From Aralia elata (taxonomy: Eukaryota; Streptophyta; Magnoliopsida; Apiales; Araliaceae): a DNA stretch of 64,000 nucleotides. How positions within the stretch are numbered: the first letter of the stretch is position 1; every line of letters starts with the position of its first letter. Where the stretch lies: NCBI GenBank assembly GCA_034770075.1, contig CM068377.1:51438271-51502270 (forward strand), in the 5' to 3' direction. Shown here in pieces: positions 40,401-52,531 of this stretch. Position numbers and translations under genes: made by a program. The notes under the pieces were generated by a model. It had not been told where the DNA came from. It searched no databases and saw only the letters and a program-made list of their open reading frames with translations.

Positions 40401-43400
40401 TTGACTATATAAAATCTAAGCCAAGAGTCTAAGATTGAAACCATAGCAAAGATGTCTTAATGACCATACTACCCCAATTCTTGTAAATCCTATAAATAAC
40501 ATGCTTTTCTCTTCATTAAACTCACCAATTCACAAAAGCAAGAAGAGAAACTATAGAGAAATTGAGGGAGAAAGAGAGAGGCTCGAATATTGAGCAAGAA
40601 AAGGAAGGAGAAGAGCTGGCAAGTAATCATCTCCATCAAAGCTTAAACAAGATTAAGAAGGTAAAAATCCTAAACCCTAAAACCATTCCTTAATGATTTA
40701 CATTCATATTGAAGTGCCTTGTTGGTGGTTGTTGTTGTTATAGAGGATCATAAAGGACTCGGAGAAATAAGGAGGATGACATTAGTGGACTAAATCATCG
40801 GTAAATGCATGATAAGTGAAAACGATAGCTTAATAATGAACCAAACCAAGAAACTATGAAAAACATATTTATTGTTGTTCATCGGACTAGCTTAACTCAT
40901 TGTCTGTAAGTTAATATTAAAATCCGAAAAGATAAGAATGTACTCATATGAGCTACGGAAATGTTCTAAGTGGAATGGAGTAAAAATATGCTATAACGAA
41001 GTTATGGCGAAATTTTCAGTAAAAGAGGATAAAATATGTTAAGTGTCAAAAACCCTAGCTTGGTACGATTTCAGGCCAAGTTTACGGGTAGTTAACGCTT
41101 CCAGGAAATATTGATTTTCTAGGGATTTTGTAGAATGTAGTAAACGTGAGCCATAGGCTCATTCCGACTTCGGATGAGTAAGTTACGATAAATTGAATAA
41201 CCGACGTTAGAAACGTCATTTAACGAAAACTAGTGCACGAAGGATTTTTGAGCTAATTTTTAGGCTTGTTAGAAAATCAGAAAAATTATTCTATACAGGG
41301 AAAGTTGTAGAGAATGTTACGAGCTAGAGAATGGCTCAAGAACGGACTCATTCTGATATCGGATGAGAAAGTTATGACGTTTGGAAGTAGGCATGTCAAG
41401 CTGAAAAATTCGAAACTGGGTAGCTGGAGCCGAGCGCTGAGGTGCTGGGGTGCTGGAAGGCAGTGCCTAGGCGCTAGCTAGGCGCTGGCCTAGGGGCAGA
41501 TGTGGGGCTGCTGTGCAGTCGGGCGTTCGCCCATTCGTCGTGCAATGTTTCCGATGCTAAGCTATTTTATTCTAAGTTATAAAAAATGAAATTTATGAAA
41601 TATAAAATGCTTAACATTAACCAATTAGTATTAGACAAATGAAATGGGCGTGCTAAGCGTATGCAGGGGCGTGTCGCTTGACATTCACATAGGACAAGTC
41701 AGGTGTACGACGTGCAAACGTCGAAACGCCGTGTCAAGTTTTAAGGAACTTAAAGAGTGTTCCGATTCAAATGAAACAGACATTATAAAAGGTGAACTAG
41801 AGTTAACATAAATCAATACTTGGCGTCAATTATGTGGTTAATTGGTATGTGAATGTAAACTTAATTGTGTATGCCATTTGAAGGGCGAATTAGCGTAAAC
41901 TTATAACGGACGCTTATGACAAGTTTTCTAACCTTGTATAATGATTATTATGTGCAAGTTTTTTTATGTTTTATTTTTTTTACATTCATTTGACAACGTT
42001 CTTATGAATGATTTGTAATGTTTGAAGTTCAAATTTACTCAATACTTATATATTGCGTAAATTCTTAAACTTATACAAATCTTTTAGAATTTGTACAAGT
42101 ATTCAGCTATGTTATGCAATAAACTGCTAAAGCTTTAAAGTTCGATTATGCATGAACTGTTTATGAAGTGCGTCGATGCCATTTGATTCGGCTAGACAAA
42201 TTTTAAAATGTTTTATTGATTTGCTATTAAATGTTATTATTGATGATAAGTAGAGTTATCTAACCGAATTGTTTTGGTTAGGATTCTGAGACATGTATAA
42301 GATGAACCACCCTAAAATCAAGGTAAATTTTTAGTCGGATATTTCAGCAAGACTTCAAGCACCTAAACAAACGCATATAGTCGTTTAGCATGTAGTGTTG
42401 ATTAACATAGGGTGCACTAGGCTGATAACCCAACATGCACGTAGGTCAGATGGTTTATAGTTGAATTACTGTTAACATTTGTGAAAGAAAAGTTCGAGGT
42501 CTTATTATGACCGCTCAGTATGTTGTTTCGAAAATGTTTTAAGCGAAAAATAGATTGTTATTCATGTTTATTCGAAGTTATTTCACAACTATTGTTCAGT
42601 TGTTGAATAGAGATAATATGATTCTTAATTTTGTTGTTATTCAACTATTATACTTGTTGAGCAATTAAATGCTTATTCTTGCTTTAAATTAAATATTTTC
42701 AACTAAGCTCGAATGGAATGAAAGCTCCGTTAAAGACAAAGAAAAAGGAAAGATGATTGATTAAAAGCTGATATGTAATGGTATAATGTTATTATGTAAT
42801 AAATTATATTACGATGAGTTGAAAATGTAAAGGTATTTAGAACTTGGGATTGGACAGATATGTTTGTAATAATATAGTAATTACATTCGTGTCATTAAGA
42901 TTATATAAGTAAATATATGTGGATGTTGTAGTACCGTGGAGCACCGGACCCGGGTTTAAAGGCACTCGGATTTGGGGGCGTCATAGTTTAGATAACTTCC
43001 GGAGCTATAACTTTTCTTTGGACACCAATTTCAAATTCTGTACACATAAACACAGAAAATTCACACAAAAACTATGTCAGAATCTGATTTTCTAGATTCT
43101 GGCAGTATATTTTTCTCTAAACCAGTCTGACACAAAAATTCACCATAAATAATTTATTAGGAATGTTTAAGCGATTCTTGTTTCTGTGTTTAGCTAACTT
43201 CCAGAGCTATTTTTATACATAAGGATCATCTCCTAACTCATTATATATCAAGAGATATAGTTTTTACAAAAACAGGACAACAAACTAACTTTTCTAAAAA
43301 TTTTTAGATTTTGTTCTTCGTTTGAGTTCTTGATTTCTCTTGTTTGATTCTTGTTTATACAAGTTTAGTCTATCAAAAACAAATATAAACATGTCCTCTC

Positions 43401-44180
43401 CACATAAAATCCATAAAATTTAACATCTATATATGAAAATCAAAGATTAATCAAGATTTTACAATTACCTCAACTAGTTTTCTTCCTTTTTCTTCTTCTC
43501 ATTTGCTTCTTCTTCTTTCCTTTTATTCCTCTTTTTCTCCCCTTCATTTTCCAGCAATGACTCTCTCTCCTTTGCCCCTTGGAGTTCCCGAGCTTGGTAG
43601 GATGGGTGGGGGCGTGTGTTTGATTTTCTTGCTTTTTTTACTTCCATTTTCTTACTTTTTGGACTTATATATATAGCCTATTAGATAAGGCTGGCTTAAA
43701 AAATCTTGGAGTCCTTATCTTCTCTCCTAGCAAGAATTACTTTGGAATTCTACAGATTTCTTTTTTTTCTCTCTCCTTTGACTCGTCTTTGACTTTTTGA
43801 TACGAAAAGTCAAATTTTCATGTTTACTGTCGATTCCTACATAATTCGACGTCCTACATACCGTGGCATTGTCCGTGTCTTCAAACTCAAAGTTTGACTT
43901 TGTTCCTCATAAAAGTCAACTGTTAACTTTGACCAAAAAGTCAATCTCGTCACCATATCGTATTTACAGTCTTTACCTACCAAATTCGATGTTCACGTCT
44001 CAACGGCGAAGTCCCTTTCTCAAAATTTTCTTCCGAACTCAAATTTGAGTTTTGAGCCGTATAGTTCCTTCATTTCTTTCCTTTTCCTTGCTTTATTTAA
44101 CACCTTACTAATCATGTATAATCTCTTCATTTACATTTATAATATTCGTTTCCTTATTTGAAAATTCCTGGGGTATTATA
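37463..44180 (-). mobile_element. long LTR, copy C of the TGTAACG family, split by copy B
   Basis: Two parts, 37463-39624 and 42991-44180, give an LTR of about 3.35 kb on the minus strand. The plus-strand left end TGTAACGCCCCCAAAT is its 3' terminus. At 44180 the minus strand starts TATAATACCCCAGGAATTTT, a diverged form of the TGTAATACCCC start. Just outside is a polypurine stretch (AAGGAGGGGAGAA on the minus strand, 44193-44181), so this is a 3' LTR. Internal landmarks shared with copy A include GTTACCCGACA/GTTCCCCGACT and TCCGCACCAAAG. AGTTCAAGAACT- and AACTTGC-type tandem repeats fill 38440-38840. Termini and polypurine tract suggest a Tekay/Del-like Ty3/gypsy; no coding domain is present to prove it. 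Confidence 0.75.
39625..42985 (+). mobile_element. solo LTR, copy B of the TGTAACG family, nested in copy C
   Basis: 3,361 bp from TGTAACGATCGAGAATTTTA to GGATTTGGGGGCGTCATA, flanked by GTTTA on both sides (39620-39624, 42986-42990). The final TA is a one-base change from the family's CA. No primer-binding site, polypurine tract or coding sequence is attached, so it is a solo LTR left by LTR-LTR recombination. A GC-rich, palindrome-laden patch (41400-41540; CCTAGGCGCTAGCTAGGCGC) sits where copy A has its hairpin array. Confidence 0.85.
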
Positions 44181-44433
44181 TTCTCCCCTCCTTATAAGGA
44201 TTTCGTCCCTGAAATCACTAGCATACTATTACTCTAATATATTTCCGTCACTGGAATTTCTTCTTTTATCCTTTTAGCTACCATGTAGCCATTTCCCAAA
44301 AATTTCTTCCCATCACCGTTACAAAAGGTATTACATCTCTTCCTAATACTTACTCATTTCTATCAATTATTTGAACAAATACTTCTCGTATTTTAACTCT
44401 TTATCCATCCGTTTAGCTCCATAATCAATTATA
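44181..44433 (-). mobile_element. 3' scrap of the internal region belonging to copy C
   Basis: Read on the minus strand it ends GGGACGAAATCC...AAGGAGGGGAGAA, the usual run from the end of Pol into the polypurine tract of Tekay-like elements. It is cut off at 44434 by element D. Confidence 0.5.
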
Positions 44434-46064
44434 TGTGTCGACGCCGGGGAAAACATTTTTCCTAAGATTTCGTTTTTTCTACCCTTTTTATGATTTTGAT
44501 TTATTTATTTTGCTTTAAAAGGTGATTTTTAGGAAAAATCCGACATAAATGCCAACGGGGTTTTAAAAGATCGATTTTAATTGACGGGCCAATTAGACAG
44601 AGTCGCTAGTTGATAAAGGGTTAAAATGGAAGTACTAACTCATCCAGATTTTTAGATTTTCGTAATATGACCCAATATGTGACTCCGTAAAATTGGTCTC
44701 GGAACCGGGATTCACAGAGTTCGGGGACTTGCTTAAGCGAGGGGAAGGTGTTAGGCACCCCCCGACTTCCGTGAAAATATAGTTACTGCATCTTGATGTT
44801 ATCTTAAGTGTGAAGTGTGTGTGTGTGTGATTTTGAAGGAAATTACTATCTAGCTTTGATCGAAATCGTGGGAAGTACGTTCTTTGAAAGCAATTAATAA
44901 CCTCTTTGAACCTATGCGCGTGAGATTTGATTTAAAGAAAAGGTTCGTTTTAACTTTGATTGGATAAAACATTTTGGGGTGACGTTTCGAAAAATACGAT
45001 TTTTTAAACCCTTTCGCCAAATAGGAATCGAGAATTTTCGTTATTTTCAATTTTAATCTAAAGTCGTCTTACTAACCCATCACGATTTAATTTTAATTTT
45101 AGAAGATATTTGTCGTTTTGTGTAAAAAATCATTTTTGGTGATAAACGGAAAATTAAGCATCAAAATAGGGTCGGGGCGACCCATGGGCATAAAAACAAT
45201 CTCAATAGCCCCGAACACCCGCAATCGCAATTTTCATTATCACGGGGCCTTAAATCCGGTTTTCATGGGATGGGACCCTCAATACCGTTTTAAGGCCCAA
45301 ATTTACATGTACAATGATCGAATATCTCTTATTACAATCGAAACTATGTCCATTGTGGGAATGTAGTCAAGATCCGAGTTGTGGATCTCGACTCCAATAT
45401 TCCTAGGCTCACATCATAATGTATTGAATACGTAAGCAAAAAGAGATCTAAAAGCGGGTTCCCATAACCCTATATTTTAGATTGCGATATCGAAACCAAC
45501 ATTTTGAGGGACTATATGGATTGACGAGATCTATGGAAAGAGACTTAGAATATAGGATATAAATCTGTAGATCTAAAATGCCTCAGATCTATACAATGCC
45601 ACAATCGGGATTTAAACAACAACGTATATGAAATTGTATCCTAAACCGCTATCAGGTGATTCAATTATTAGAATCCCTAGCACAATTAGTTAGGACCTCC
45701 TCTCCACTAGATACAGATCTAAGGTTTTGCGGAGTATGGATAAAATTAACTTAAAACATTGTAAACGATTAGATCCACCATAGATCTAAGCATGATCTAG
45801 CAAAAAGGTTAAAGCTTTAAACTTTAAAACCATTAATAAGCTAGATTCAAACTAGATCTAAGGTGGATCTAGTGAAAAGATTTAAACTTTGACAATGGCA
45901 AATGCAAAAATGATATAGATCTAAAAGGGACTTGATAAAAAGTATGACAATGGAAAAATAAGCAAACATTGAGTGTAACAATGAACAAAACACAAGAAAT
46001 CTAATAGATCTATATTGAATTTATAAGAAAGATTGAATCTTTCACCTTGGGGAAAGAGATTTGA

Positions 46065-49000
46065 TGTGACGCCCCCAAATTCCGATTGCCTTAACCTCGA
46101 ATTCGGTGCATCACTGTGCAACTCATACACATACTATTAACAACTAATTGCGGAATAATAGAAACATTTACATTGATATAACATAAATATTCTCGTCCCA
46201 AGTCTCGATACCAATACAAATACCTGACATAACCTATTACACAATGACTAATACATAAGTCTGAATATAGGATATAACGTAATACATAATTTATGAACGA
46301 GTCTTAAAACATAGCATAATCATAACATAGTAGGACAAAGCTAATTCGTAGCTTTGCTTTTGCCTTTATCCTTTCCCGAGCTCTCGCCTCTATGGGTAAC
46401 CACTGAAATGTTTTAAGGAAAGCAAGGGTGAGCAACAAGTTTGCCCATCAAGTATAATAATAAGGATAATACATAATCAAAAGTAAGATTTTTCAAGTTT
46501 TAATATGAATCTCTACTATCACTGAGGAGTCACTATGGACTAGATGAATATCAAATGAATTCAAGGATTTCAAATTGTTTCAATTGCAGGAATCACTGAG
46601 TGGCCACCATGGCACTTACCTTTTATTAGAATTAACAGTATTACACTATTAACTCCAAAACAACAAATACAGGTACAATAGGTGATCAGCCTAAAATACC
46701 CGGCGTTATGCATAACCCTCAAACATTCAACTTGCGCGCATGTCGGTTCCCCGACTAAAAATATAATTTTCCCTACTATGAGGGTTGTTCATCTCTGCAA
46801 AGAGTCCGCACCAAAGCAATTGGTTTGGATCGCTTTCTAAATCATGGATATTGGTCTAGCCGAATCTAATGGCATCAACACTCTTCGTAAACAGTTCATG
46901 CATAATTTGAACTTAAAAGCTTTAACAATTTATGTCAATAACATATCTTGAATGCTTGTGCAACTATTAAGGATTCATATAAGTATGGAATTCACACAAT
47001 CATATATGTATTGCGTAAATATGAACTTTGAACATTAGATAACATCCGTAAGAATATAATCGAACGAAGTTGATAAGCTTGCTTAGCACGAGGACTAGCA
47101 AGGGTTAGAACACTTGCTCAAATTTAAATTGAGTAAGGTAAAAAACTTACATTCAATATATAGAAAGAATGAAGTTAGAAAACTTTGCACAATATAACTT
47201 GAGTAGGGTAAGGAACTTGCATTCAATACCGAAAATGAATGAAGTTAGAGAACTTGCCCAACACAAGGGTTAGACAAGGGTTAGGAAACTTGCCTTAAGC
47301 GCTTGCTAATAACTCGACGTTAATCGTCCTTCAAAAGTCCTACACATTTAAGTACATATCCACATACCAATTAGCCACATAATTGATGTCAAATATTGGT
47401 TTACATTACTCTATAAGGTTTCATTCTAATTATAAACATAATATCAAATAAGGTTACACACACTTGATACGATGTTTCGGCGTTTGCACAATGCACACTC
47501 GATTCGCCTCATTTGCATAAGTTTAGCATGCTCATACACTTGTCTAGTTCATCATTGATTAATGATAAGGGTCATTATACACCATATTGTACAAGTTTTA
47601 GAACTTGAAATAATAACCTTTAGCGTTGGAAGCATTACACGTTACATACATGCATGAACGACGGCCCCATGTATGCTTCCTAACGCATAATTGTCCTAAA
47701 AATGGCCAATTAAGAAATTGATAAAGGCATTAAATTCCAGTCCTAAATAATGGAAGTTGTAGGTCTACTTCTTAGCTTTCCGGATCATCTTGAATCATCC
47801 AATTTGGAGTTCGTATGAGAAAGTTAGAGTCGTATTACCAATAGGGGTTCATGCTGAAAGTCCAGAATCAGGCAGTCGGCGAGGCCTCCGTGAGAATCAC
47901 GAAGGCTGCGCCAACAGCTTGGCAAGGCCTCCGTGAAAATCACGGAGGCTGCGCCAGCCTCCAGGAAGCTCAGCGAGGCCTCCGTGCAAATCACGGAGGC
48001 TGCGCCCATTCGTGCTGAATGTAATTCTATGTGCCTGCATGCCTAAAATTCGAGTGCTAGGCTAGGTTTTGTTGTTTCTTGACTATCAATAACCCTCATG
48101 AGGCTTCCAATGAAGGATCTAGAGAGTGGGAGGCTACCATAAACATTAACTAACCACCACCTTGTCCCAAAACTAAGATTCGTGTTCTTGACATGCTTGG
48201 ATTCAACTCATCATAACTCCCTCATCCGTGAACGAAATGAGGTGATTTCAAAGCCTATGGCTTTGGAACCCAGTATACTACAGCTATACATAAGAATTAG
48301 AATTTAACAAACAATATAACAATACCGGAAATCGACACTATGAACACCATTCACTTATTCATCAATTAATCAACACCTAGTTCTCATGTTCTTAGAGAAA
48401 TCCTTCTTTTAGGCATTAAATCAAATGGTCAATGGGCATGGCTTACAAACTCATATTGGAGTAGAGTTTAGTTATGTTCTAGCCCAGATTTATAAATGAA
48501 ATCATTACCCACAATCTCAGAACACATAATGGACATACACAAACAAGTATACAACCAACCATAACCTAAATTTTCATCAAAGTACATAAATTGTCCAAAT
48601 CAGTCCATAATTGTCCAACAGTCCATTCTTGCTCCTTATGCATAGGTTTGATTCTCATTTATTGTTCCACTTTCATTGATTATTAACAAGGCTTTTACAG
48701 AGTTAACAACATTCATCCATAGTCATGAACCAATCAAAGCAATTTCAGCAACATATGCTCCCACAAAGCAACAAATATCAAACTGAAAACTTGGAACAAC
48801 AATGGAAATAAGCTAGGTTCCATAACACTAACCTCTTGAAGCTCTTTCTAGGATGAAAAAGGGATTGATACTCAGCTGCTACACCACTCCTTCTTCTTCC
48901 ACAAACCACCCGTGAACACACTTAATTCTTATACTCAAAATTTTCAGTTCTAACTTAGCAATGAACAAAGGAATGGAAGGCAAGTAAGGGTTGGTACTTA

Positions 49001-49713
49001 TAGGAGGATGAATTGAGCTCAGCTGGAGGAAGGAATGGCTGAGCATGCTTAGCATGATCAGCTCCCCATGTATGGGAAGATGGAATTGGCTCTTCCAAGG
49101 TGTGGGTAACTCCCCTTTCCTTCTCCCCAATTGTTCTTCATCACTTTTCCTTTGCCAAATGCAGGAATTTGCTTCTCCCAAATGTTCTTATTCCTTTTGC
49201 TCATTCTCTCCTCATTCTTCATTCCGTATACTCCTTCCTTCTCCAATGTTCAGCTGATTTGTAACCCATTTCCCTCATGGGTCATGGGTTACGGGTTATA
49301 GTGTTGGGTCTTGGGTCGTTCCATGGGTTTGGGCCACCTTTAAGTAAATTTGGGGCTTCTAATTAAATCCCAATTTGGCAAAAATAAAATCCAACACTTG
49401 GATTATTAATCAATCACATTAACACAATGACAAAAATTAGAAAATTCGAAATAAACGAAAAAGACATTTTTGGGGCGAATAGTGCCCACGCGAATAGTAC
49501 CCCGTGAATGAAATTTTAGCGATATTTCTCCGAAATCATTTTAATAAGTCCCACCAAATAACAACACTTAAAAATATTGCAAACACATAATTTAGGTTAT
49601 TATATAACCTTTAATCATATCACATAGAATAATATTAATAAAAATTCTTTTTTTTATTAAATAATATTCATAAGCTTATATTACAAAGCCATACAAAATT
49701 CACGGTCGTTACA
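46065..49713 (-). mobile_element. solo LTR, copy A of the TGTAACG family, inside the LTR of D
   Basis: 3,649 bp. Plus-strand ends are TGTGACGCCCCCAAATTCCG and TTCACGGTCGTTACA, flanked by TTTGA (46060-46064, 49714-49718). Read in reverse it aligns with copy B along its length, for example TGTAACGACCGTGAATTTT against TGTAACGATCGAGAATTTT and the AATAGTGCCCACGCGAATAG region. No internal sequence remains. Small frames such as 48879-49257 are not genes. Confidence 0.87.
47881..48006. repeat. three GC-rich hairpin repeats in LTR copy A
   Basis: Units at 47881-47912, 47923-47955 and 47973-48006 each read GAGGCCTCCGTG or a near form, 4-5 bases, CACGGAGGC, then TGCGCC. Units 2 and 3 form perfect 9-bp stems (GCCTCCGTG/CACGGAGGC). 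Spacing is about 42-50 bp. They stand out against AT-rich surroundings. Confidence 0.9.
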
Positions 49714-50718
49714 TTTGACACTTCTTTGCTCCCAAATGTATTTAGATCTAGCTAATCCCTAGCGTAATTAGTTAGGACCTCCTCCCCACTAGACACAGAT
49801 CTAGGGTTTTGCGGAGTATGGATAAAATTAACTTAAAACATTGTAAACGATTAGATCCACCATAGATCTAAGCAAGATCTAACAAAAAGGTTAAAGTTTT
49901 AAACTTTAAAACCATTAATAAGCTAGATTCAAACTAGATCTAAGGTGGATCTAGCGAAAAGATTTAAACTTTGCTAATGGCAAATGCAAAAATGATATAG
50001 ATCTAAAAGGGACTTGATAAAAAGTATGACAATGGAAAAATAAGCAAACTTTAAGTGCAACAATGAACAAAACACAAGAGATCTAATAAATCTATATTGA
50101 ATTTATAAGAAAGATTGAATCTTTCATCTTGGGGAAAGAGATTTGACACTTCTTTGCTCCCAAATGTTTCTAGATTTAGCTAATCTAGTATAAAATTATA
50201 CAAAATCTAGTAATTTATGCCCAAAATCAGAGCTCTTATCTCTAAATTCCACACTTTCTCTCTCTAAGATCCCTCTCTTTTTTGAAAATCTGCTGAAGTT
50301 TGATATTTATAGGCTTCTCTGGGCAGTCGCAGGTAGGGTCCATGCACGTCAGACTTTGTGCCATACCGTCAGTTCATCGTCTCGTTCGCTGGAATGTTTG
50401 TATCTTTCAATGTGGAAAGGGTTAGGAGACATGCTATACCATTCCGGAAAGCTCTTTTCGAGAGCTATACAATGACATATGGTTTGGACAATTCTGGATT
50501 CAGGAAGATAAAGCGAAATACAGAAATAGATCTTCCTGTCGATGCCAGTTAGTTAACTGTCATTTCTTAAGTAGCTTGTCACCTCGTAGTCGTGGAGATG
50601 GCTTCGTGCCAGTTGATTTGATTCCCAAAATCCTCTGTTCAGATGTCCTCTAGTGAAAATGACTATTTTGCCCTCCTGTTAGGGTTAGAAGATATGTGCA
50701 AAATTTCTGGTGTCTACA

Positions 50719-52531
50719 GATGCTCCTCTTTGGCATGTTTATGCAATGTAGTGAAATGGGCATGATAAAGATATAGACACCCAATACATGACAAGACATA
50801 TTGACAATGCAAGATAATCATAAAAAGGATGCAAGTCAATCATCAAATAATGCCATGGTGCAAAATGTTTTAAACTTCTGATGTTATGATAGTTTTGCTG
50901 GGGAAATTGTCATTAATTAACATTACAGGGTCTTACCCAGGATTCCCTAGTTGATTGCATCGTCGAGTCCCGTTCCCGACGCTTTTGTTGAGTCTCGTCC
51001 CCAACTGGTTTAATCACTAGGCCTCGTCCCTGATGTTTCTTTGTTGAGTCTCGTCCCCAACGGATTTAATCACCAGGTCTCGTCCCTGACACTTTTTGTT
51101 GAGTCTTGTCCCCCACAGGTTTAATTATTAGATCTCGTCCTTGATATTTTATTTGTTGAGTCTCGTCTTTAATGGGTTTCATTACCAGGTCTTGCCCCTG
51201 ATATTTTTTTTGTGGAGTCTCGTCCTCAACGGGTTTAATCACTAGGTCTCGTCCCTAATACTTTTTTTTGTTGAGTCTCGTCCCCAATGGGTTCAATCAC
51301 TAGGTCTCGTCCCTAACACCTTTTTGTTAAGTCTCGTCTCTAACGGATTTAATCATCAGGTCTTGTCCCTGAGACTTTTTGTTGAGTCTTGTCCCCAACG
51401 GTTTAATTACCAGGTCTTGTCCCTGACACTTTTGTTGAGTCTCGTCCCTAACGGGTGGTTCTTTCCTATGTTTGACCTATTCTTGACCTATTTTTATCGT
51501 CTTTCTTATTTTGAATTTATTTTTATCAATTTTCGCCAATGGATATCTTAAAATCCTTTAGTGCCAGATTTCAGATTTTTGCGAGCGTTATCGCCCGAGC
51601 TGATTTTCTTTATGCTTCAAAAGGGTATTTTTATTCGTGGATACGCCTATTGAGGGTGAGAAGGACACGTTTTGACCTTGTATGCAGCAAAATAGGACGA
51701 GTGAGACCCACTAAGCTTGGCCGGAGGTATACTTGCGACTGCCCGCAGCGAGTATAATCCAGTCGCGCGACCATTTTCCTTCATTCTTCTTGTGCTCTTT
51801 TGCTTCTTTTTTTTCAGATTCTCTTGCTTTTCCATATGTATTTCTGCACACTCTACTCCATGGGATCTGATTCTACTATTTCTGACTCCTTACGTTCGTT
51901 CGTTTGGTCACAGGTATAGTTTTTATATCACTCTCACTTATTTTTGATTTCGTTTCACTATCTTATGGGATTTGGTCAATAAAAATGCAATGTATCATCA
52001 ATGTATGCTTTAATGACTTGATAAAAATATTCCGACTTGATGCATGCACATATTTTAATATTCTGAGTCCGTAAATGTAATAATTTTAGTAATATGAGAT
52101 TGTTTTTCGTCGCACATTTCGGATAAAATTGTTCGTTAAAAATACAAGAGTCGATTTCTAATGCGAGTTTCTACTTTATTGCAATATATATATTTTTCTT
52201 TCGCTATTATTCGTCCTTACTTGGTCGAAATTAAAATTTTAAACTGTGGGGCGTCGTGTGCCATGTATTATTCTTGTGTTGTGCCTTGGGAACCTATAAG
52301 ATGGTCATGCATGCACGCTTGTGCTGGCGGTTAGTCTATATTTTAGGGGAGGTTTTGCCGAAATTTTTTGATGAGCTAGATGACTGAGCTAGGGGTGTCG
52401 AAATTTAAATGCAAGATTTCCCCCAATGCTTGTGTAGAACATGCATGATGCTATATTCAAATGCACTTGACTTTTAACATAAAATTAGGTAGTGTGTACC
52501 TTGTGCTGAGAGGGTTAATCTTTGTTTAGTT
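50719..52531 (+). other. 5' leader of element D with a minisatellite
   Basis: This region lies between the inferred LTR end and the first PMD frame. From about 50960 to 51455 it holds about nine units of roughly 56 bp alternating TTGAGTCTCGTCCCCAACGG and AGGTCTCGTCCCTGA. A GC-richer patch (51640-51770) and AT-rich DNA follow. I see no Gag or Pol motif and no tRNA-like priming site that I trust. Confidence 0.6.

Larger units (their letters stand above)
45672..50149. repeat. tandem duplication in the LTR of D (copies 45672-46064 and 49754-50149)
   Basis: Both copies start ATCCCTAGC(A/G)(C/T)AATTAGTTAGG and end CTTGGGGAAAGAGATTTGA with few differences. Without copy A they would be adjacent, with a period near 430 bp. 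CTAGATCTA-like motifs recur throughout. Confidence 0.88.
44434..50718 (+). mobile_element. inferred left LTR of large element D (Tat/Ogre-like), interrupted by copy A
   Basis: With copy A removed, about 2.6 kb runs from TGTGTCGACGCCGGGG to GGTGTCTACA. It carries GCGAGGGGAAGGTGTTAGGC (44737-44756), text I associate with the LTR regions of Tat/Ogre-type gypsy elements. GATATTTATAGGC (about 50309) is TATA-like, followed by a short U5. A tandem duplication of about 430 bp lies inside. The partner LTR would lie beyond the right edge, so the ends and identity are inferred. Confidence 0.45.

Noticed and set aside
47824..48009. Minus-strand 61-codon frame with repeated Ala-Ser-Val-Ile
   Set aside because: Produced by the GC-rich hairpin repeats of LTR copy A; not a gene.
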